Positions 55,564 to 64,000 of a DNA stretch of 64,000 nt are shown here, piece by piece (position 1 is the first letter of the stretch; each line of letters starts with the position of its first letter). The notes under the pieces are model-generated. The model ran no database searches and was not told where the DNA came from. It worked only from the letters and a program-made list of their open reading frames with translations. The position numbers and the translations under genes are program-made. Source of the DNA: Engraulis encrasicolus (lineage: Eukaryota > Chordata > Actinopteri > Clupeiformes > Engraulidae). The DNA is taken from the NCBI RefSeq assembly GCF_034702125.1, contig NC_085865.1, forward strand, positions 25,477,567 to 25,541,566. Direction: 5' to 3'.

Positions 55564-58500
55564 ATGGATGACTTCATCAAACGGACACTTGAGGCCTGGG
55601 GACTGGGTGAATTGATTCCAACTTTTGAAGGTTTGAAATTTAAAATTAGTGAACAAATAATATTGAATTGTTAACACAAACGAGCACTGGGGTTGCATTC
55701 ACTTTAATCGTTTTAAGCGTCTTAGCATAGAACTGCCAAGCCTATTCAACATGCAGTCCAGATGTGGGCCCCAACAGTATAACGCATAATTTTCTTTTAC
55801 ACTGTATATTCTATGGCTACGTTGTAGGGTTAGAACAGGTTTGAAAATGGTTTGTAGACCGATTTAAACTGTCGATACTACAATCATGGCCAACACCTCT
55901 TTTAATAAACACTTGACATAGATTTACATTGTGTATATGCAACAACAGGAAGTTGTTGACACCAAAAAAGGGCAGTGACAGTTGAAAAGGGTTTATTAGA
56001 ATATTGGAAACAAGAGGGTTGGGGTAGCTGTTCACCTACTGATGACACTGCACACAGAATCACAGTAATACTGTAACCCACTACAAATGCACTCAGTAAA
56101 TCTGATGTGTACAGAGCACTACAAATTCATCAGGCACAACCATCACTACAACCACATGCAATAAGCCTTTTATGAGCAGCTAAACTCCTCACTTGAACCG
56201 GTGGCCCACAATTAGCTTTATTGAATTGAACAAGCACACACACACACACACACACACCAGGTTGCACAACCTAGCTACTGGACATCAGGTAAGTCAAGCA
56301 GTTAAACACACTAGCTACTGGAGATCAGGTAAGTCAAGCAGTTACACACACACACACACGCACACACACACACACACACAATGGAAACATGGCACCATGT
56401 TGCAGGACCTAGCCACTGGAGATGAGGCAAGTCAAGCACCCACCCACAACACAGTCCATTCTGTTACATATGCAGTGTATATTTACATCGTGTGCACTTT
56501 TTTTCTATTCATCATAGATGCATACTTATTTTAATGTGTAATATTTTTCAGCGGAAAAAAAATGACAAAGAGGCCTTCCCTCTGCTTCAAGAAAGTTGCC
56601 TCAACACACTGATACCCTTGGTTGGCCCCAGGCTAAAATTTCTGAGGAACTCTGAGGCAAGGTCTTAAATGAAAAAAAAGTACATCAAGTGCAATAGAGA
56701 TATCAGCTCCAGTACAATACAGTACTTTAAACACCTGAGAGTCATTCACCGCATATACAGTTCCTCAAACTACTTCCAGTGTGCCCAACTTGGATGTCAC
56801 CGCACTTTTAATTCTTACCGCTGTTTAAAGACGCATTTGTTGAGCCATGGACCTGAATTTGAAGGCGGTCATGCGACTGAACACAGGGCAGAGTATGCAG
56901 GGCAGAGTAGCATGAGTGTCATGAGTCGTGTGACTCTACCGATCAGTCCGTAGAAGAATGGGATGGGCTGGAGGATGGAGATGTGAAGAATAGGGTAGCT
57001 TTGTTCCTGGCCAGGTTAAAATCAAAACCTTCACAAACTGGAGATAGTTGAACAAACCTCCAGTTTGATAAGTGACGTAGTTGGCACACTTAAACAGAAA
57101 ACTGTGTCTTTTTTGAGAGAGGTTGGGCTATCTGGCACACCAGATGCAGAGGTCCTAATAGAGCAGTTTTCAGTAGCTGAAGAGCCATTTCGAGGTATTG
57201 AAACTGAATACCAACAAATGAAGTACTTCACACAGTCCGGTTACTTCATCCAGCCAGAGGCAGTACCCCTCCCTGGCTTTTCGTACACTCAGGAGAGGGA
57301 CCGTCAAACTGGAACGGTAAGGCAGGTAGCCGTTAGAGACACCTTCCAGTATGTCCCATTAATCGCTATGCTAAAGGTGATTTTGGAAAGTCCAGGGACA
57401 ATGCAGAAAATCTTGCAGTGGCGTAGTACTAGTGCAGAAACATCCAGGCTACAGGACTTTAAAGATGGTACAGTCTTTGCCAACAATCGCCTCTTTTCAG
57501 AAGAATTCTCTGTTCCTATCGTTCTGTATGCAGATGACTGTGAGATGGTGAATCCGTTGGGTTCGAAGACGTGTCTATAAGCTAGGTTTTATATATTTCA
57601 CAATGAAATGTCTGCCATCTGAATACCTGTCCAGCCTCAGGTCTCACTTTCTACTGGCGGTATATAAAACAGACGATGCGAAAACGTACGGACTTAATGA
57701 AATTCTTCGTCGAATTGCCAGTGACCTTGCGATATTGGAAACATCTGGAATAGAGGTGAGCACCTCAGTGTTTAAAGGCACTGTGAAGGCAGGTCTAGCT
57801 CAATTTTGCGGTGACAATCTAGGGTTAAACGGCATCCTTGGCTACACTGAAAGCTTTTCTGCTAACAGTGTCTGTCAGTCGTGCACGATCAAAAAAGCAG
57901 GTTTATGGCAGCAAACAACTGAGAATTTGGATTTGATGCGCAACAAAGCAAATTACAGTGCAGACCTTCAGATCAGTAACCCAGTAGAAACGGGCATGAA
58001 AACAGATTGCTCCCTTAACACGCTGCAAAACTATCACGTCACAGATAACTCTGTTTTCGATGTCATGCATGACATTCTGGAGGGAATTGGTGGCCTTGAA
58101 GTACTCGGGTCATTAATTGAGGACAAACTTGTGACCCTGGATCAGGTCAATTACCGTATCACAAGTTTTGATTATGGGTTATCCGACGTGCGTAATAAAC
58201 CATCGTCCATCAAACCCCAGGATCTAAAGAATCCAGACGGGTCATTTAGGCAAACTGCATCACAGACCTGGTGTCTCCTGAGGCTACTGCCTCTAATGAT
58301 CGGAGATTTGGTACCAGAAGGGAACAAGCACTGGGAATTGCTTTTATGTTTGTTGACCTGCATGGAGATCATTTTTTCTCCTGAATTAACACATGGAGTG
58401 GTGCTATTCCTGCGTCACCTAATTGCTGAGCATCATAGTCTCTTCCTGGCTCTCTACCCTGATCGTCACCTAAAGCCAAAACACCATTTCATGACACATT

Positions 58501-58727
58501 ATCCAGGTGCAGTCATGAAATTAGGGCCTCTTCTCCATTTTTGGTCTATGCGCTTTGAGGCAAAGCATGCGTTTTTCAAACAGGTTAGCCACGTGACGTG
58601 CAATTTTAGAAACATTTGCAAAACGCAGGCCTTCAAACACCAGATGATGATGTGCTACATACTTCTCTCTGGTCAACTGTTTACACATGAGCGTCAAATT
58701 GGACCAGGACGTACTTCGCTTCTTTGA
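55564..58727 (+). pseudogene. SAM / C2H2 / transposase-like locus, several frameshifts
   Basis: This multi-exon locus of a type common in fish seems to begin with an exon MDDFIKRTLEAWGLGELIPT (55564-55630, donor GAAG-GTTTG) that looks like the start of a SAM domain. A second SAM-like exon (KEAFPLLQESCLNTLIPLVG) follows an acceptor at 56551. A C2H2 finger FQCAQLGCHRTFNSYRCLKT-H-x3-H sits near 56760-56840. A large conserved-looking region follows: 57065-57580 (to YADDCEMVNPLGSKT) and, after a one-base shift, 57603-58727 (LAVYKTDDAKTYG, DNLGLNGILGY, FDVMHDILEGIGG, RHLKPKHHFMTHY). Frames also shift at the A-run near 56556 and near 56935. I suspect an EnSpm/CACTA-like transposase origin but cannot prove it. 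CA microsatellites lie in the intron. Confidence 0.6.
56232..56382. repeat. CA microsatellites with a short tandem unit
   Basis: Two CA tracts (56232-56258 and 56343-56380) alternate with the direct repeat CTAGCTACTGGAGATCAGGT, seen near 56271, 56311 and, degenerate, near 56410. Confidence 0.85.
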
Positions 58728-58779
58728 ACAATAGAGGGTTTTACAGAGGTGAAGTCGAGTTTCGACGGCATTGCCATGT

Positions 58780-58960
58780 ACACAGAGGTCAGGGCCGTAT
58801 TACCGACCAGGCGAGTGGGGCTGGCGCCCCGGGGCCCATGGGTCCAGGGGGCCCAGGGGGGGCCCAACAATAATCCAGATACCGATGTCGATGCTGATTG
58901 CGATAGAGCCCTCTATTCTAGGATCTTCTTTAGTTGTACTTCTTTAGTCTATAAGGGTTA
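58780..58960. repeat. hAT-type repeat end (GGGCCGTATTACC)
   Basis: CAGGGCCGTATTACCGACCA followed by a GC-rich CCCCGGGGCCC block resembles a common fish repeat end. The other end is hidden by the minisatellite that follows. Confidence 0.4.
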
Positions 58961-58989
58961 ACTGAAATGGGCTGGGGGGAGTGACAGCA

Positions 58990-59525
58990 GTCAGAGGGCC
59001 CTCGGCCACAGGACATAGGAACCAGAGGGCCCCTGGGCCATGTCGTACAGCAACCAGAGGGCCCCTAGGCCACGGAGGACGGCTATCAGAGGGCCCCTGG
59101 GCCACGGGGGATGGCAAAGGGCCCCTGAACCACGGGATATGGCAACCAGAGGGCCCCTGGGCCACGGGGGACGGCAATCAGAGGGCCCCTGGGCCACGGG
59201 GGACGGCTATCAAAGGGCCCCTGAGTCACGGGATATGGCAACCATAAGGCCCCTGGGCAACAGGAAACGGCAATCAAAGGGCCCCTGGGCTATGCGGTAC
59301 AGCGACTAGAGCGCCTAGGGGGACAGCAATCAAAGGGCCCCTGGGCTACAGGATATGGCAACCAGATGGTCCCTGGGCCATGCAGTACGAAAACCAGAGG
59401 GCCCCTGGGCCACAGAATATGGCAACCAGAGGGCCCCTGAGCCATGATGTATGGCAACCAGAGGGCCCCTGGGGCATGGGGGGCGACAACCAGAGGATCC
59501 CTGGGCCATGAGGAACAGCAGCCAT
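58990..59525. repeat. 32-bp GC-rich minisatellite, about 16 units
   Basis: The unit is near CAGAGGGCCCCTGGGCCACG plus GGGGACGGCAAT. As 32 is not a multiple of three, each strand's frame cycles through three peptide versions (such as QRAPGP, RGPLGHG, EGPWATG). It has no stop in several frames, so long frames here are not genes. Confidence 0.93.
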
Positions 59526-59639
59526 GTGAAAAGTCGCTTAAAGTCACCAGATGACATCAGGACATTACGAATGATGTCACAGCACCATGCACGCAATGCC
59601 AATCTCTAGAAAATATGTGGGGACGGTTATGTCTGTAGT

Positions 59640-60960
59640 AGAAGAAGACAGTGCTAGCGGATTTATACAGATCAGAGCTAATCTGCAGCACTGATTCACC
59701 GTTAGAAATGCTTCTGGCAGCGGCGCAAAGCTACAGTTATGTTCCTACAAGAGCTACAGTTACTATCCTACAAGAAGGCAGTGGGATTCATGTCGCTATT
59801 GCGACATGCTGCCATGCCGACAATTGATGTCTATTGTCGGCATAGCGATATGTGCCTAACCCAAAACTATTCCTAACCTTAACCATCAGTGAAGAAGTGT
59901 CGGAATAGCGACATGTCGGCATAGCGGGATGTTGGAATAGGTATTGCTTACCAAGGCAGTGCTAGCAGCTTTTTACAGATCAGAGCTAATCTGCTGCCCT
60001 ATTTCTCCATTAGAATGGCTTCTGACAGTGGCGCAGGGCTACAGTTGTGTTGAAAAATAATGCTTTTGTCACTTAAAAGACAAGTAGCCAGATTTGCCAT
60101 AAAATCGCCAAAGCCAATAGATGGTTTCTTTTATCGCTAGAGATGCGCACAAATTACTAGGCCTAGCAACACTGTCGCTTTGTGACCACCGCATAACGCT
60201 ATCCCCAGTAGAGAGCTAGCAGAACTTGTATCTATATTCTGTGGGAAGTGATTTCGCTCCTGCACAATATTGTTTGCACACAAAATGACATGGTGATTCA
60301 CTTGTCATTATAACCTATTAGTTCTCTTCGGGGAGAGTAATACACCAGTAGATATTCACCTCAAGAACACAAGGTTTTGTACCTGTCAACTTTGCAGATT
60401 TCGCTTGCATATGTCCATATGAACAAATTTGGATGTCCAATGTGAATTTTCCTGTGGAAATCACAGAAAGTCACATTTGGCTCTCTGAAAAATTGCCAGA
60501 TGACGTCATGAGGTGACATATGACGTATATATGTCGTATATATGACGTGTATATATATATATATATATATATATAAAGCGTCATACACAACGCTCATCTC
60601 TAGAAATGCATGGATGGCTGCGTTCATAATGCAAAAGGGCAATGCTAGCAATTTTTTAAAGATTAGCGCTAATCTGCAGCACTATTTCACCATGAGAAAC
60701 ACTTCTGATAGCAGCACAGAGTTACATTTATGCTATTGCCATTGATTTCTATTGTAGGCATAGCAGTATGTTTTGGTTTTGTTTATTACTGACACACTGT
60801 TTAATTAAATGTGCCTAACCCAAAACTATTCCTATCCTTAACCGTCAATAAAGGCATATGCCTTACCCTAAAACTATTCCTAACCCTAACCGTCAGTAAA
60901 GGCAAATATTTATTACATTAATTGTCGGAATAGCGGCATGTCGGGATAGCGAGAATCAAC
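59640..60960. repeat. Three ~100-bp repeats and GTCGGCATAGCG blocks
   Basis: A unit containing CAGATCAGAGCTAATCTGC followed by a CTTCTGGCAGCGGCGCA-like stretch occurs near 59650, 59960 and 60640. Between them lie repeated GTCGGAATAGCGACATG-type blocks (59770-59940 and 60925-60955), a repeated AACCCAAAACTATTCCTAAC stretch (near 59858, 60818 and 60860), and a (TA)n tract at 60549-60575. Confidence 0.7.
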
Positions 60961-61229
60961 GGACAATGCCACTGAAAAGATGAGTTGAGTCATCAGCTGA
61001 CCAAAAAGTTGCCAAAGGCGCTACACAACATTTTTAGTCGCCAGGGACCATCAAAAGTCGCTGAATTGGCCACAAGTAGTGGACTGAAAGAAGGGGCGGA
61101 GACTTTGGCTCTGTCTCTATATATATAACCCCCTGCATCACTTCTGTTTACTCAGAACTTGACCTTGACTTACGGCTTGACAAATTGCTTTGCATTCAAC
61201 CTGTGCAACATCACTTGTTTAGTTGTAAT

Positions 61230-62850
61230 AATCAACAGCCTTTTTAAAGGCTTGCATTCATTTGTATCATATTATATTAAGCTATACTATATCATTATAC
61301 GTATAGTTTAATATTCAACAGCCTTTTTAAAGGCTTGTATACATTTAGGGCCAAAACATACCAAGGCGGAACGGAACGGTCGCAGGACGGACGTGGTCTT
61401 TCTGCTTAGTTTTGGCCGGTGTGTTTTTATCTGCCTTTCACACTGACGGCGTCGGCGTGCGCGGCCAAAACCCTCCTCACAGCTAAAGCTAGCGTGCTAC
61501 TTTGCCATTCATTTGAATGAGACACCACCGGTCGCCGGTGTCCTGTCTATTTGAGCGACCCGTCGAAATGTGATTCTCTTCGCTGCTGAGCATGCGCACG
61601 CATGCGCACACCCTCGCGGTGGTTTTCGCGGGTGATTGCCCATCGAATTGTGAGACCGCAAGTTACGACAGGATCCCCTGAGACTGTCAACTTTAGTGAC
61701 TCAAACTGTAGCCTGAGGTTACCACCAGTCATCCATAGTCTAGTTAGCCTATAGCCTGTCCACCGACTGTCATGGACTGAAAGTTACGATATATCCCCTG
61801 AGGTGGAAAGTAACTATTATACTTTACTCGCGTTACTGTAATTGAGAGCGTGGATCATCCATTGGGAAATCTGCGAAATAGCGTGGCCTCGAACATTTGC
61901 TACTTTGTTGCCTAACCGTAATCGCTCACACACTTAGCCTATAACATTGTAACATCGATCAGAAAAGACAATTTATGTAGAGGAGGCGTTCTCATTGCAA
62001 AATGGAAAAAATCGCCACCTCTGATTGAGCTGTCAAAATGCTCCCTTCACCCTTTTCACTCAAGAATTTGAATCGACTGCATTGTAAAATGCCTGAACAT
62101 GGTAATAAGAAATGCACTGCTGGGGATGTTATGAAAATATGATTCCGGTCATTAAAAGACAGACATCTGCCAAAACAAAGCCACAATACGCGATCTGGGA
62201 ATATCTAAACCGCGCTTGTTTATCCCCATAGCACATGATTTCATGTGGCAATTTGCCTTGCGAGCCCACGTCGCATTGAAAACAAACCAACAGCAAATGA
62301 CTGCATTAAACAACCCGTAGCCAGGCCCTGATCCCAAACACTTTCTCCAGTATTTGCGCAAACTCAACTCAGTCTCTTTCATATGGCACGTTTTTTAACT
62401 TTCTCAAACGAGAGGCTTTGAATTAAAATTTGGATTGAAACGCCTTCCGCGGAAAATCGAGGTCGCTCATTTAGATGAGGCATCGCAAATCAATAGAACA
62501 CCACTGTCGAATAGGGCGACCGGTCGCTCTTCTCGACGAGGCAACACATCTCGACAGAACAGGCGTGAAAAATACGCTCGAGTTCTACTTTCCAAATGCA
62601 GCGAGGCGCGGAGCCAGCTCCCGCGCCGCATACGCCCGATTACCGCCGGTTGGTGTGTAAGGACAGATAGGTTTCAATGTATTTTCACCGACGCCGGTAA
62701 AAAACGCGGCCGTTCCGCGACGCTTTACCGCCTTGGTGTGTAAGACCCCTTATATTATATTATATTATATTATATCATACTATATCATTATATGTAGTTT
62801 AATATTCAACAGCCTTTTTAAAGGCTTGTATACATTTATATTTTATTATT
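61230..62850. repeat. CAACAGCCTTTTTAAAGGCTTG repeat units
   Basis: Units near 61235, 61315, 62808 and, degenerate, 62918 surround a MITE. Each contains the palindrome AGCCTTTTTAAAGGCT. The MITE appears to have inserted within this small array. Confidence 0.6.
61348..62749. mobile_element. PIF/Harbinger-like element, 1402 bp (family C, long form)
   Basis: The ends GGGCCAAAACATACCAAGGC and GCCTTGGTGTGTAAGACCCC are flanked by TTA (61345-61347 and 62750-62752). The outer roughly 200 bp at each side match the 386-bp MITE at 54365 in inverted orientation. About 1 kb of extra interior (about 61556-62560) is unique to this copy. No transposase frame is seen. Confidence 0.78.
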
Positions 62851-63340
62851 GTGTACTATATCACATTATACTATATCACGTTATACGCATATCACATTAC
62901 ACCTTTAAAGGTTAACAGCCTACCTTAAAAGGCTAGTGTATTTAGTGTTTAAATATAACACCTTCCGAACTTTAAGGAGTGTTGTATTGTATTTGGCCAT
63001 TCTCTGGCAACTTCATTTAGTGAATTTAGCGACATTGCTTATTAGTTTCAATATGTAAACAGCAGCTACTTTCTGCCTTTAAGCTTCACACTGCAACTTT
63101 TGGCCATCTTTAATAACTAAAAAGCTGATAAGCGACTTTTTCCCATTTTAATCATTTCATCATATTCTGTTCTGTCTTAGGAAGTCTTACATGGTTGAGA
63201 TATTACCTTTATCTAGCTTCTGCCCTTAATCATATATCGTGTTGTCATCAAGTGACTTTTCACAGAGCCAGTGGCGACTTGGTTTTTTGTTTGTCTTGTT
63301 TTTTTTTTTGTTTTGTTTTTTTTTTGCAACTGTCATTAAT
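62753..63340. other. A/T-rich non-coding spacer
   Basis: TATATTA-type tracts lie at 62750-62775 and T-runs at 63298-63326. No gene is seen. Confidence 0.4.
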
Positions 63341-63349
63341 AGTAGGCCT

Positions 63350-64000
63350 ATGGATTGCAAACAAAAAAGTGGACCTTCAACGCGAAGAGCCAAAAAAAAA
63401 CAGAGAGGCAAAACAGGCTGACTTCTTAAAAAATGTGCCTTCGATTTCTGGCTTTTTTGATAAGCCAAAGGATTCCAATGTTGATACCAATGTTGATAAT
63501 GTCATCAGTGGTCCGAGTTGCAGCAGTGTAGAGAGCACCACTGATTTGATCATGCCGGAGCCCACACAGATCCAATCCGGTGTAGACTTGGCCTCTCAGG
63601 CTCAGGCTTCAGAGCCACACACAGAGCTCAGTTTCCACCCAGAAGCTGGGGACACCATCTCCAGTCATGGATCTTCTGCTTCATGCTCAAATACCACAGC
63701 CATTCCAGACTCGTGTACTCTTACAACAGCAGACCCACTGTCAGACCAGGAGGAGTACACTGAGACCAGTATCCCATTAGCAGCTAGGACCTCAAACTCC
63801 TGGTGTGAAACCGTTAATGACCCTGCTTTGTGGCCAAATGCCATTACTGAACAGGCTAAGTCGATTCTGGTTAGTAGAGGAGCAGTTGCTTTTCAAAATC
63901 GGAGTGAAAAGTACCCTGCCTCAATTAGAGATATGACCATGGGGGGTGGCACTAGGAGTTTCACAAATTCCTTAGTCAAATGCTGTCTACCTAATGGTCA
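63350..64000 (+). pseudogene. ZMYM1/hAT-transposase-like N-terminus, runs off the window
   Basis: ATG 63350 opens MDCKQKSGPSTRRAKKKQRG, a basic start, and hits TGA at 63421. One frame over, the sequence is open from about 63402 to the window end (ADFLKNVPSISGFFDKPKDS through a Ser/Thr-rich linker to SWCETVNDPALWPNAITEQA and KYPASIRDMTMGGGTRSF). The DPALWP-type segment is typical of the TTF zinc region at the start of ZMYM1-like, hAT-derived fish proteins. The frame change falls by the A9 run at 63392-63400, so a one-base indel (or a base-call error) is likely. The catalytic part would lie beyond the window. Confidence 0.55.

Noticed and set aside
58944..59602. Collagen-like Gly/Pro-rich frames on both strands
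   Set aside because: They come from the 32-bp GC-rich minisatellite, whose frames rotate through three peptide versions.

Overview
The window looks like repeat-dense nuclear DNA from a ray-finned (teleost) fish. No bacterial or viral operon structure is present. The evidence is the combination of a DIRS-type tyrosine-recombinase retrotransposon, two Ty3/gypsy LTR elements (one of the deuterostome gmr1 type), L2-like LINE fragments, Tc1/mariner, hAT, PIF/Harbinger-like, piggyBac-like and Mutator-like non-autonomous elements, long CA microsatellites, and a two-exon GNA-type mannose lectin gene of the kind found in fish skin mucus.

Layout. Positions 1-10757 hold the 3' part of a DIRS element (copy 1), split by a 529-bp MITE (488-1016) and by a complete gmr1-type LTR retrotransposon (2584-10253). 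The reverse transcriptase of that LTR element is in turn split by a Mutator-like element with about 100-bp inverted repeats (7604-8714). A flanking segment follows (10758-14874) with a minus-strand coding exon for an unrecognised coiled-coil protein of 281 residues. Positions 15359-24844 hold a full-length DIRS element (copy 2), whose gag is split by a 3.69-kb inverted-repeat element carrying a dispersed TCCTATGGTGTGAC motif array and an L2 remnant. Positions 24845-28540 repeat the coiled-coil segment. DIRS plus coiled-coil gene is therefore present twice in tandem, at roughly 98% identity, with clean insertion differences between the copies. Real tandem duplication and unmerged haplotypes both remain possible.

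Positions 28541-35160 are repeats: a roughly 135-bp satellite, MITE, CA microsatellite and LINE ends. Positions 35169-36370 hold the only convincing host gene with complete signals, a GNA-type lectin with TATA box, 5' UTR exon, two coding exons and AATAAA. Positions 36400-45400 are mostly non-coding, with hAT-like repeats, a palindromic Tc1 derivative (39554-41183) and a 33-bp minisatellite (about 41425-42605). Positions 45418-53304 hold a second Ty3/gypsy element with the usual PR-RT-RH-IN order, split by a piggyBac-like element. From 54365 to the end come three more MITE insertions, a frameshifted SAM/zinc-finger/transposase-like locus (55564-58727), a 32-bp GC-rich minisatellite, and the start of a ZMYM1/hAT-transposase-like reading frame running off the end.

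Most of the window is nested mobile DNA. Order can be read from the nesting: DIRS insertion came before the duplication (if genuine); the gmr1 element, the MITEs and the hAT element then entered copy 1; and the Mutator-like element entered the gmr1 element last. The gmr1 LTRs differ at only one of 386 positions that I could see.
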